Source: Lytechinus pictus
Taxonomy: Eukaryota; Echinodermata; Echinoidea; Temnopleuroida; Toxopneustidae
Length of the DNA: 64,000 nucleotides
Assembly (NCBI RefSeq): GCF_037042905.1
Contig: NC_087249.1
Span: 49,630,901-49,694,900, forward strand
Direction of reading: 5' to 3'
The position numbers were made by a program, and so were the translations under genes. The first letter of the stretch is position 1. Each line of letters starts with the position of its first letter. Shown one piece after another: positions 37,922 to 50,500 of the stretch. The notes below the pieces were generated by a model. That model worked only from the letters and a program-made list of their open reading frames with translations. It was not told where the DNA came from and did no database searches.

Positions 37922-38991
37922 ATTATACGAAAGCCTGTTCGGTATCACGTTTGACTCATTCAGTTTGGAGAGGACTTCCCCCAGAAAAATAAGGTCATAA
38001 TGACTCGGCATATGATGATGGTGCAATTATGTGAGAAGGGAAACACGGTTTAGGAAGGAGGGTGGGGGTGTAGAACGGATACAGAGAGGGGGAGGGTGAC
38101 ACTGGCGTATAGATGGGGATTACACCACTGCCCCCACCCCCAAAGTGGGGACCACGACCCAACAAAAAAAGATAAAAGGAGAGAGAAGGGAAGGAAAAGG
38201 TAAATTTTGACATTATTTTTTGTCAAAATCTATGACAAAATTAGATTTTCATTTTAAAAAGCCAAACTTCGCTCGCCACTTTTTATAAATTCAGTCGCCA
38301 TGTTGTGCCCCGTTATTTTTATTTTTGTCTATTTTATTTAATTATTATCATTGTCATTTCTATTTTTACTGGAGGGAAGTCGTGAGGGTGGGTGGCGGGA
38401 GCAGGATAAATCTACTTTTAAAATTGTTTTGCCGACAAAGTTTTGTAATTTGTAGTAAATCATTACATTGAGATTAGTGTTTACAGAAGAACCACCACGC
38501 AATATTTGTTGGAATTTGTTCTAGGGCGAGGAGAATATTTAATCAAACCACCTCAGAAATACTTTAATAACGTTTGTCATGATTGTATGACTCATGAGTC
38601 TTTTCCTGTCCTGAATTTTGGAGTCTTCCTTTATATTAGATTAAGATGTTGAAAATTAAGGTTGAGATCAGTATGCCATTTTCATCAAGATTGTGTAACT
38701 CCGTCGAAAATTTTGTCAAGTGAATGATATATCCTCCAAAACATTGTCCCTGTATTCATGTATTGCTGATGAATTTGTAAAAAAAAAATACGAAATTGCT
38801 TAACGTATGTCATCATGAGATGCAACTACTTTCTGAAGTATGTTGCCGGGTGATTTTAAGTTCTTTCATATCGTCGGCGTTTTATTTAGAAAGAGACAGA
38901 TGGTTTACCGATGAAAGAATGATATGATTTAGATTATTATCAAGGGGAGTGTTGTATGATTTTTAAAGGAGAAAATGAATTGAGGGAGAGG

Positions 38992-39060
38992 AAGTAGAAG
39001 AAGAAGGAGAAGAAGAAGAAGAAGAAGAAGAAGAAGAAGAAGAAGAAAAGGAAGAAGGAG
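38992..39060 (+). repeat. (GAA)n microsatellite
   Basis: A run of mostly GAA triplets, with GGA interruptions at both edges, extends into a purine-rich tract to about 39095. Confidence 0.9.
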
Positions 39061-40674
39061 GAGGAGAAAGGGGAGGGGGAAGAGGGGGAGAGAAGATCAA
39101 GCGATGACAATATATTATTTAGAAATAGATAAAGAATGAAGAATGAAGAGCTCGAAGAAATGAGGTTAAAAAAAGGAGGTTAGTTTACGTCCATGCGATC
39201 GTCATGTTCATGTCATAGGAGGAAATTTGTAATCTCCCCCTGTCAAAGATGAGCTAGAGGATCACATGAGACGTAAAAGGGGCTTCACTAAAACATTGTG
39301 ATTAGTGGGGTAGGGGCGTCTCCCTAAAATTCATCTTAAAAGGCTAACAAACCACTGATGGATACTCGCCGGCGTTCAATAAATCAAATATTTGAAATTT
39401 GAAGTTCAATCACAGTTCCTTTGCCTCTTGTCTCAACTGCGCAAAAGATGTCTCTGTTTATGTTCAGGATTTTTATCTAAGGGGGCGCGACCCCCTTTTG
39501 TACCGGGCGCATGATCATTCATTGTCATTCGGGAAGTGGTAGATTTTGAAGGTCATGCGAAAGCAAGAAGTAGCCCTGACCTTGTTGCGACAAGAACTTG
39601 AAGAAAAGCCAAAGTACTATGAAAAAAGAAATGAAAGAAGAAACGAAGAAAATAAAAACAAAACACGCGCAGGAAGTCAGGTATGCCATTGACGGGGTAA
39701 GGTTAGGGAAGGTCAAAGTATCGATTAGCTACCGATAGCCATCGTCTGCTCTATAAAATGTGACGTAAACTTGGCAGATGCATGGTTCCCGCCAAAAAGG
39801 AAAATTAAGAATGAGATGTTTGTAGCTGGTGTTAAAGGATGTTCTAAATTGGTGTACACCCTCAAACTGTAATTTATAAAATGGTTCCAGGTTTTTAACT
39901 CATTATTCATCCGATACAAGACAAGAAAAAGAAGATAATGTGATCAGAAAAGATTTGTTTTCCAACCAAGTATTGTCTCCTTCAATTGTTCTGATTGTTG
40001 TTTTGTCAAACCAAATTTCCGTATCGCTTTCTCTATCACATCGGTCTGGGAAAATCATGGGTAGGAAATGGCGGGGGATGAGCCGCAAGTAGTAATTCTT
40101 ATTCATATTTTATTTAACATTATTTTGTTTGATATGTTTGCCGGGTTAATTGTGCCTGAATTTGGATTTCATCGTTAATGGTGAGGATATCGCACCCACA
40201 TGAACAAATGAACATAAAGGGAACTCACTCTGGTAAAGATTGTAAAACATAGGCTGAAGGATTGACAAAATACACACCAAAGAATAACTGTTTTATGAAC
40301 TTTTACTTCTGTGAGTTTTGTGACGTCACATGAGAGTGCGGTGTTTTGGGGTGTTTTTCTATGTGCGTGTTTTGCACACTATAGGGTTCTTTACCTCCAC
40401 AATGCTCAGATGTCTCTTCAACGAGAATTTCCCAGGGCTTCCCATTGTTCTACGTGTTACAGGGAATAGGGGAATATCTGTCAAAATTCCTGGTAAATGC
40501 AATACATTAGAAAATTTAGCGCTGGCTACGGATATACAAGAAATACTTGAAATTAATTCGTGCCTCGTTAGAAAAGGTATCCAGTTGGGGCCAATAGACC
40601 GCGTACAACGAACATTACATCTAGGTTAACACATTTTAACCCGGGCCTTGATAGAAATTCATGCTATGCTTTAC

Positions 40675-40784
40675 GCTGCGGTTATTCCAACGAAACCGGC
40701 TCCAGTCCGATCAAAGCTATTTCATTATCTCCAATGACAAATCATCGGTCGGTTTGGAGTCGGTTTCGTTGATGTTGCATGCGC
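40675..40784. repeat. Palindromic MITE, family A, copy 4
   Basis: The left arm CCAACGAAACCGGCTCCAGT mirrors the right arm TTTGGAGTCGGTTTCGTTG around a centre containing ATTATCTCCAATGACA. Among the four copies this one has among the best-preserved arms. Confidence 0.8.
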
Positions 40785-43546
40785 TAAACCTCTTCAGCTT
40801 TATTACTTATGGATATGACATATTTTATAATGACGGATAAAACGTATAATGCCTTATTATATGAGCATGCAGTGCATACGGTGACTATTATGCAATTATA
40901 GAAATATGGGACTTACAAAAATTAATAGCACGTTTCATTATAGCGATGAAATTCACTGGTGACATGGGCAGGTCGGGGCGAGACCTATACCAGTGACTTT
41001 TTTTCTTCTCAATTTAATAGTATTGATGTAGAGTCACATTGTCTATACCTTTCCTTTTTAATGTATATTTTTGTTTCCCAATAAAATATTGGTCTCGCCC
41101 CACCTATTGGGCCGCCAACGCCCCCCCCCCCGAGCCCCGCGACAATTAGTGGGTCTTGTTCATTGGTATACCGTGCCATTTACAATCATCCCACGTAAAC
41201 TAATAATGAAACTCACCATACAGCCTAGATCTATATCACAAGTTTTATACCCATTAGAAATATATTTGCCCCCCCCCCCTTTGCGCTAAAACAGTGATGA
41301 CTTCATTTCACGACATATGAATTTGACCGTCTATGCCAACTTGCTTCGACACCCCTTGATATATAACAAGCTATGATTTCAAGAGGTGAAACGCTTATAT
41401 CGCTCTCATTTTCGTCTTTTTTATTTTTCATGTAAATATTTCGCTTATAATCTTGTTATATTTCCTAATTCGCGTAAATGAATCAACGAGTTTTCGGCTT
41501 ATTCATTGCCGCACGTGTTGCGATAGTCAGAATTGTATTGTAAAGTAATCGCTGCACAATCAATTGCGTTGAAAATTTCATATTTTGCTGTATCGTTACT
41601 ACTGTATAAACTAATTACAGGTTGAGAGGTATTCTATAATGTTGCACCCCGACAATCGATTGCAACACGCTCTCCCATTGGGGGGTTAACGCGCCTAAGC
41701 AATCTAATTAGCCAATGGATTCGTTTCTTATAGAAAAGACTTCAACAACACAAACTGCGTCACTTCGCGTGCGAATTTTTCAAGCTGTGGGTCGCCGCGC
41801 GAAACTATCAAACGAGCGGAGCAGCGAGATTTTAGGAGGTCACAGCTCCTCGCAGAGGTCAAATGTTCAAGGTTAAAGTACTCTACGACCCGAGGGAGGT
41901 ACATACACACAGTTGTAGGATAAACAAAAACATAAATACATTTGTACCAAGATCACAACTACGTCTTAAAATAGGATAAACAACATAGATATTTTCCCAT
42001 CAAATTTCCAACATTTTCTAGGATATCATGCTGATAATGAGAGGTACAAGACACAGCTTTTATCTGATTTGGATATCGAATTATAGTTTTATCAATTCAA
42101 ATAATATACTGTTTGCGAACGAACGACATAATTGTTTGTCCTTCACAGTGATACCATGGTCGCAGCATTATCCATGCGATTTTTAAAAGGATGCGGACGT
42201 TTTACAAAGGATGACGATTATCGAAAAAAAAATATGTATACTTCGGTAATTTGTCAAACTTGGGCTGAGGTTCGAGGGATGCGAGAATCGTTCTAAAAAG
42301 TTCAAACTTTTAAGAAACTTTGCTTTACTAACACGACCGATTTGTTGTGACATTTATTACGAACCCCCGCATATTCGGCGAATTTTTGGATCATAAAATG
42401 CGAATGTTAGACTTTGCCATTTTTCGGCATTGATTCTAATCTTCCGCAAATCGTTCACATTCGCTTTGAAATCGTATGTTAGGACTTTGTCTTTTTTTTA
42501 AACATGCTTTATTGCTTATCAGAATTTCCTTTTTGAGAAGTCACGAAAGTGTAGAATTTATGCTTAGAAGAGCACAGGTCAAACAGACATCGCACGTACT
42601 TGTAGGGTGCACTCTCAGCGACAATAAGCTGGATGCGCGTCTTTGATTTTAGCGGCTTCATTCGCCCTGCGTAATTTGTATGTTGGAAAAGGCAATGAAA
42701 ATCACAAGTGTATTCCATTTATTTGATTGATTTACTTTATGTTTGATACGTGTACAAAGTTGTACAATCACTGACAATCGTAGAAATTGACTGAACAATC
42801 AATTGGGTTTTCTCCTTACTTTCTTTACAGGAAAAACAATAAAAACGTTACTTTGTTGAGATTTAAATCCCGCTCGATGCGCTCGTTCGTGTGATTTCAA
42901 GTTTCATTGCCGCAGTAAACGAATTACAATTAAAAGTAAATGTCGAAGTAATAATTGCCAGTATTATCCGATCGAATGAATTCAAGACACGAAAAATGGG
43001 CTGGGTTAAGACGCAATTAAGTAATCGACTCACGTGCAGAAGAAATAACCATGTTTACATCCCTAATTAGGTTTAACAAACCTGGTTAATTTTTACTAGT
43101 TCCTCTTTTCTCATGTTTTAAGCCTTGGACTAGATACTTTGTTCAGATATATTTTGTACTAAAACTTTATTCATTGCTACTTGATGAAGCTTGAATTGTT
43201 GCCATGAAGAATAAAAACCTAAATCGAAAAAAAGAATCGAAGAAAACTCAAAGCCGTAATCCGAATTGACGTTTCGGGAGCAACGTCGGACACACCTGTT
43301 CGATCCGAAAGATTGCTGACAAATTAATGCGATGTAAGGTTAGCTGACTGGTCCAATAATTGTGACCCCAAATGAAGTTATTTAAAACCCGCCCGATCAA
43401 TCAGGATCATGATGATTATGATCTATCCAGTGGCAACTAAAGAAGGTTATAGTAACATCGTATAAGGAGCTTAATTTGAAACTTTTGTGGCATTCAGTCC
43501 ATGGATGTTTGTTGATCTTCATTCTTTACATATTTAATATGTAAAG

Positions 43547-43766
43547 AATGACCACAGTGACAGAATCTCCCAAAATGAGCACTTTCCATTTTATTGTGAC
43601 ATCATGAAATAATCTTCTTTCAGTACAAAATATGACCATGTTTCTTTTTCATTAATTTAATGAAAAAGAAACATGGTCATATTTTGTACTGAAAGAAGAT
43701 TATTTCATGATGTCACAATAAAATGGAAAGTGCTCTATTTTGGGAGATTCTGTCACTGTGGTCATT
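43547..43766. repeat. Near-perfect 220-bp palindrome
   Basis: The arms 43547-43655 and 43657-43766 are complementary with a single small difference (AATGAGCACT against AATAGAGCACT) and only one base between them at the centre (CATTAATTTAATG). It includes GACCACAGTGACAGAATC and its complement. A shorter palindrome (ATTCTTTACATAT...) abuts the left side. It lies about 440 bp before the first recognised metalloproteinase exon. It is probably a MITE, but no target duplication was clear. Confidence 0.9.
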
Positions 43767-43798
43767 ATGGTTAGAAACTGTTGTTAATGTTTACTATA

Positions 43799-44000
43799 CA
43801 GTCTTAAAATGTTGGGTAACATACTGTCCACACAACAATACAAATGTGGTTAAAAAGGTAATCCAACTCTGGGTAGTTTTCAACCAATACTGTGTAGTTT
43901 TCACCCAAAGCACACATTATTGGTTTAAAACTACCCAAATTTGATAAAGTTTTAACCAATTGTTGTGTGGACAGTATGTTGCCCGACATTTTTAAGAGTG
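43799..44000. repeat. TA-flanked palindromic MITE, 202 bp
   Basis: The left end CAGTCTTAAAATGTTGGG and right end (reverse complement) CACTCTTAAAAATGTCGGG are inverted repeats, followed by complementary ACATACTGTCCACACAAC. TA lies directly outside both ends, as in Tc1/mariner insertions. Several internal GTAGTTTT and AAAACTAC words give further pairing. The ORF over it (43723-43944) is not a gene. Confidence 0.8.
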
Positions 44001-44206
44001 TACTTTAATTTTAACAAATTGAGGTTGTCCCGGTTCAAATCCTATTCAATCGGTTATTAGGGGCAAATGCTTCTTTCTTTTATTTTTCTTTATTAATGTT
44101 TTTTGGTTTTGTTTATTGTTGACTTGTTAATTGACTATTTTGTGAAATATCTTTCATACGTAGTAAACTATACCTTTGACATAGTGTACGTTGTCTCTTA
44201 CTGCAG

Positions 44207-44592
44207 CAATTCATGGAAAAGTACAAATACCTGGAGGACCTAACTCCACCGAGTCAGCTGGTCGCATCTCAGGACGATAGGCAGCGGTCGTCGCAGACGT
44301 ACACGACCACGCCAAGCAAGAAACGGGTGATGTCGAAACTAGATCAACTCCAGACGTACCTCCGTGTCCCCGTCACCGGGCAGATCGACGAAGCCACGAT
44401 CGAAGCGATGCGACGACCACGATGCGGCCAAGCCGATCCGGACATCGCCGAGCTGAACGATACGGAGGACGAAGATGAAAACGATGTGCAGGAAGAAGAA
44501 AACAGTGGAAGACGGAAGAAGCAGAAAAGAAGGCGACATAAACGATATGCACTTGCAGGCGATAGATGGAGTAATAAGCATATTACATACAG
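44207..44592 (+). CDS. MMP exon: propeptide, cysteine switch and furin site
   Basis: The acceptor CTTACTGCAG precedes [12 protein letters not shown], which matches the start of the second exon in typical MMPs, so a signal-peptide exon is missing. [14 protein letters not shown] and the switch PRCGQADPD follow. The canonical sequence is PRCGxPD; here there is one extra residue before the PD. The unusual acidic run [14 protein letters not shown] sits between switch and convertase site. The donor is CAG|GTAAGA. An ATG at 44213 is internal, not the likely start. Confidence 0.93.
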
Positions 44593-47500
44593 GTAAGATA
44601 TGTGTAAATTGTTTATCCTTTGACCCAATTTATAACGACATCGTAGTATCAGATTTAATAACAGACTAAAACATACATGTTACATTATTCTTGAAATTAA
44701 ATGATTGATAATTACTGAGATATTTCATATTTCCGACAAACAATGTGTGTCGACGCTGGAAGAGTGAATGCTATTTGCCAAACTTTCGTCAACCGATCTC
44801 AAATACCCTTTTCTTTCAAACTTTGAAATATTCATGAGTTAATTAATGTTTTAAAAGGTCAAATCTTATGAATGCCTCTAAATCTACTGGTGATTTAATG
44901 AACCAAAAGTTAAACACTTTCAGAGCTACGATTTTCGTGCGTTTTCTTTTTTACTTCATTTCTTGTGACAACTGATTATTACAACATGAACTTGATATAT
45001 CGAGGGTGTTACACGTTAGATTTAAAAAGATTATCACAAATGTAAATCTAATCAAAATCATTTCCTCCACATCAGAATCGATAACTACCCGACCAGCGTT
45101 TGGATCCCAAGGAGGAAGGTCCAGGACTCTATCTCGAGAGCGCTCCAGATGTGGAGCGACGTCACCCCTCTCGAGTTCCGTATGCTCGACGACTGGGACA
45201 TCGATGACGAGGACGCCGACATCTATGTATCCTTCTCCAAGTACCGCCACGGCGACCCGTATCCATTCGATGGGCCGGACGGCACCATCGCCCACGCTTA
45301 TTTGCCGAATGGACAATTCGGCGACCTCGACGGCGACGTCCATTTCGATGACTCGGAGTTCTTCTCTTATGATGGCGAATCGGGTATGTTGTTGCTGTTG
45401 TGTTTTAATATTTGGTTATGTGTTTTACATGGAAATCATCATTGAGTTCTTAAAGTGGGTGGGGTCACTGATATTATAGGTTATTAGAGGGAACGAAATC
45501 ATTGTATACATGTTGCAATTATCATGATTATCCTGTCCCCCTTCTCTATATATCCCTCCTCCTTTTTTCTATTCTCCTATTTTTTTATTCTTCTCTTTAT
45601 TCTTGATGTTGTTATCCTTGATATTCTTCTTCTTCCTCCTCTTCCTCCTCCTCTTCTTCTTTTTCATTTTCTTTCTTCTTCTTCTTCTAATTCTTCTTGC
45701 ATGTTTTATACTATCTACGTCATGCACACGTCATGCAAGTCATGTAGATACTTTTTAAGCACACGACTTTCGTGAAGCATCTGATAGATAGTTTTACCTT
45801 TATAATACATTCTAATATATAAATGAATTGTTAATTCTCTTCTTCTTGATGCAGGCTATAATCTATTCAAAGTGGCCGCCCACGAACTTGGACATAGCCT
45901 CGGCCTTGAACATTCGCACACCATGGGTTCGATCATGGTTCCAGACTACGCGGGTTTTAAGGGCGATGATAACGAATTCAAGTTGGGCGATGACGACATT
46001 AGGGCGATTCAAGTACTATACGGTAAGTTTTCTATGAAATACCAAGAACATGGGTACAAATATACCCAGCAAAAAATTGTGGTGCTAACCAATGGACAAA
46101 GAGGACCATGCCAGATATTTTGGTGTTGTTAGATCAACACCTATGGGTTTTACAGCACCTTTGGTTAACACTTTGACATTCTTTGGTGTTATGTTCAATC
46201 TCTAGGGTGTAATATTAACACAAGCTCAGGATGTGGTTTTCTCTATGGACACCAACTGGTGACAGTTTTAACACCAAAGTTTTTTTTACAAAATACTCTA
46301 AAATAATACTTTTTATAACATTAAAAATGGCATATGAATGTACAACACAATATACTTCCTTTTTTACAATCATTATTTGATTAGTTTGCAAGGCGTTGAG
46401 TCACTTTAAGTCGAAAAAAGTTGTTACATGGGAAAGAAAAAGAATGGAAATATAATACGTTCAGAGTGTCATCTGTCATCAAGCTCATCATTCTGTTTAA
46501 ATGTCAAAACTTCATTTGTTTTTTTCATTATATAAGAAAAATCATTGTTCTCGACAACTGTTAAATCCGCTCCCCCAAAAAACCTTTTACAAAAAAGTAA
46601 CTTAAGAAGAAACACTGTCTTATTTTTCTCTCAACCCCCCCCCCCCCTTTCTCTCTCTATCTATCTCCCTCCCCCTCTCTTCTCTTATCTTCTATTCTCT
46701 TTTCAGGTGATCCCAGTATACCTCGTTATAAAGGCAATCCAAGAGCTGAGTGCAACAAGGCATTCGACGCCACAGCGCTAATAGATGGGACATTATTTAT
46801 ATTCAGAGTAAGATTATATAATGCAGGCCTATATTAACAAATGCGATATCCTATTTGTCCTAATGATTAAATTTGAATGGAAATACTTTCTTCGTTTGCA
46901 AAATTTAGATTGAATGAATAGATGCCTTAAAGTAATTGATCCCCAAACTACCTATTCGCTGAGCCTATACTATATGGAACATGCGAGTACCGGTATGCAT
47001 CTTAAGAGTCATCAATGCATTTGGCGTATTCAAGGTCCATGGGGGTAATGTAGGTGGATGATGAATAATTATAATAAAAAATTGAATAGCCAGCTACTTT
47101 TTATTGAAAAAATAATGAATTTGGAATAGTGCAGCACTTTACGATTGGAAAGAAAAAAAATTGCGTTGGCCGGGAGTCGAACCCGGGTCAATTGCTTGGA
47201 AGGCAACTATGCTAACCGCTATACCACCAACGCTTCGATGAAAGTGATGGGTGACCAATTGTTATATAAAGCAAAAGCGGTTTGTAGTCCACTGTACTGG
47301 GATGTAAGTATGTTAGGTACATAATCAGTTATATTTTCAGTAATACTACGCTAAAGATATTTCACAAGTTAATTAATTTCTTTAATAAAAACGAGGGTAA
47401 ATATTGACAAGTATGGTATCTTCAAAGTACAAAACAGAAGAAAAGGTTCATATATTTACCGTAGAGGGCGGCAATCCACTCATCGATGTAGTTCGAGCGT

Positions 47501-50500
47501 GAGTCGCCAACATAATTCGGTTTGGGTGATGTTTGTTATGGTAATTTTCTAACTGGGGGGGGGGCGTCAGGTATACATAACAATAATAAGCTGTGCACTG
47601 ACATAGCAACGCACCCCGCTCATTGTACAATTCATTGAAGTGATTTTGTTATTCTTTGGAAACCCCTAGTTATGGGCCTTATGGGGGTCATAATAGTGAC
47701 AGAAGTCGAATTCATCTATCGTAACTGTACATTATTTTCATTGTTAGAGCATGCATGTGCAGATGTGGATCCCGAATGGGGGGGGGTCGGGCACTGGAAT
47801 ACAGTCCAAAGTTGAGGCTGCTGCCCCCCGCCCCCCCCCCCCCCCCCCTGGTGAACCACGCTGGTCCCTTTTTCTCTAGATTAAATTGTAAAATGATTGC
47901 CTATATTTTTCCAATTCTATGTAGGATCGACGTTTCTGGCGATTGAAGAAGATCGGAAAAACATTGTCACCAAAGAAAGGAGAGAAAATAGCGCGGAGAT
48001 TTCCCAAAATGCCGCATAAAATAGACACCGTTTACCAAAGAAAAGATGGTCATATTGTAGCTCTTAAAGGTGAGCTATTTCCGTTTAATGTTGTTTTATC
48101 ATCATGCCGGGCGATATTAAACAGATACCATCGAGTGCATTAGTAAGAATTATAAACGCAAGGTATATAGACTATTCTAACTTAATTGGATTGTTTTTGA
48201 TAACTTTTTAATGTGTCTATTTAAAGGTCAAGTCCACCACAGGAAAATGTTGATTTGAATAAATAGAGAAAAATCAAACTAGCACAACGCTGAAAATTTC
48301 AACAAAATCGGATGTAAAATAAGAAAGTTATGACATTTTAAATTTTCGCTTATTTAAAAAAAAACAGTGATATGCACAACTCAGTGACATGCAAATGAGA
48401 CAGTCGATGATGTCCCTCACTATTTATTTTTATTTGTTTATTGTTTGAATTATACAATATTCCATTTTTTACAAATTTGACAATATGGACTAACTTGACT
48501 GAACCATATATTATTAAACAATAGTAATTCCGGGGAGGAATTATTGTTGTTTCACTTGACAATGAGGAGAAAATTACAATATTTCATAAAATACAAAAGA
48601 AATAGTGAATGGATGATGTCATCAGTCTCCTCATTTGCATACCGACCAGGATGTGCATAATAACTGTTTTGTGAAATTAAGCGAAACTTTTAAATGTCAT
48701 AAATTTCTTATTTCACATCCGATTTTTATGAAATTTTTAGTGTTATGTTTGTTGGATTTTGCTCTTTTTATTCAAATAAACTTTTTGTTGGGGTAGACTT
48801 GTCCTTTAATATCCGAACAAAAATGATGTTTATTATTTTGTTTCATGATTATGATAGAGATGTCGACCTTTCTTATTACGATCAACCACCCTCATCTAAA
48901 AAACTATGACCGGTCAATAGAATGCACTGGCGTAAATCCGTGTTGATGGGTGGGGGGGATGACTGAAATATTTTGGCATTTTTTTTGCAATCATGTTTTT
49001 AGATATGCAAGGAATTGTCATTGATATGTCCACAGTGGCGTACCGTGGGTCACGGAATTGGGGGGGGGGGGGGCATCGGCAAAATTTTTGAATCACTGAG
49101 TGAGCGCACTCAGTTGCCAGTTATTCTAACCTAATAGAGACATGGACAATGTCATTAAAGGGATATGTATCTCACTGATCAAATAATGCGAGCGCGAAGC
49201 GCGAGCTGAAATTTTTTTATATTCACACCTAAAAAGGGGCATTGTAATCAAATTTGTGTAATCATGATAGGTACCTGTCTCGCTAAACAATGCGAGCGCT
49301 GAAGTTTTCGTATATTTTGACCCCAAACAGCGAGATTTTAAGGAATATATTTTAGGAATCCATTAAGAGCATGCATATCTCACCATAGTCATCTAATGCG
49401 AGTGCCAAGCGCTTGCTGATTTTATCAGAATTACATCTGAACACATGAAACATTTTTTGTAGTCATTGCAATCATGATTATCATACGCATCTCACTAATC
49501 AAATATTGCGAGCGTGAAGCGCGAGCTGAAAATTTAGATAGTTCAGACCTGAAGTGGACATTCTAAGGTTTCTTTGTAGGAATTAACTAGGACCATACGT
49601 ATTTCATTAACCAAATGATGCGAGCGAGAAGCGCGAGCTGAAAATTTTTTATATTCAGATCAGAAGAAGTGACATTTTAAGGACTGATTTTAGGAATTCA
49701 TGAAGAGCAGACATATCTCACCAATCCACTAATGCGAACGTAATCACGGACAGGAAATGTTTCATATATTTTGACATTCGATCTTGATCCCTTCCCAAAG
49801 ACCCCAACATTGATGAATTGGAAGAAACGGGGGTTTCTCTTCAATGTTATAATAAGGACATAAGTATTTCGTTTGGAAATGGTGAACTGGCTCTTTATTT
49901 GCATTTTATGATTTAATAAAAAATAAAATTGTTTTATTTGTTAAGCGGTATTTCAGGAAGAATTTTCACCAATAAAACAATTATCTCTTGTGATTTTTTG
50001 TTCCATTTCTTTCGTAAAAAGTGGGGGGATGTTTGTACAGGCCATCCCCCCCTCCTCGAAAAGTGGGGGGATATATCCCCCCCATCCCCCCCCCCCCGGG
50101 ATTTACGCCAGTGATAGAATGATTCACTATAGTACCAGTCGTTAGCAAAATTTCCTGATGGTTGGTCACGTGGTGGATTGATTTCAGCCAATCATTGTTT
50201 TGATAACTAAGTTATATTACCTTTTATATACAATTTTTACTATAAACTTTTGGAAATTGTATAGGCCTTTTCCAAGATGCAGACGCTCTTAAGAAGAACA
50301 CAATTTTAAAGCACCCTTTTTATAAGAAATTCAATGTATTCTTTTCTCAACATGACTTATTGTAATATCCTCGGCATTTTATTTTTATTTATTTATTTTT
50401 ATTTTTTTTTCATTTTGCAGTTTCAAAATCTCTATTTGCGATACCTGTTTTTTTATTCTTCCGGTCCCTAACTCTTTTGATTCTTCTTATCCTCTATTTT

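Larger units (their letters stand above)
36928..43546. other. Long anonymous region upstream of the MMP gene
   Basis: No gene is recognised, although the unfound first exon and promoter of the metalloproteinase gene should lie here or further left. Contents seen: a 33-bp palindromic insertion (37889-37921), a GAA microsatellite (about 38992-39060), a family A MITE (40675-40784), poly-C runs near 41120 and 41270, and inverted GGGGCGAGACC and GGTCTCGCCCC near 40975 and 41090. ORFs at 40330 and 41728 (-) have no supporting features. Confidence 0.45.

Noticed and set aside
40330..40629. ORF with a hydrophobic N-terminus, considered as the missing MMP signal-peptide exon
   Set aside because: No matching splice donor in the needed phase follows the leader-like part, and the rest of the ORF does not resemble an MMP propeptide.
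44344..45343. Antisense and alternate-frame ORFs over MMP exons 44207-44592 and 45076-45383
   Set aside because: Shadows of the real coding frame, which has every expected MMP motif.
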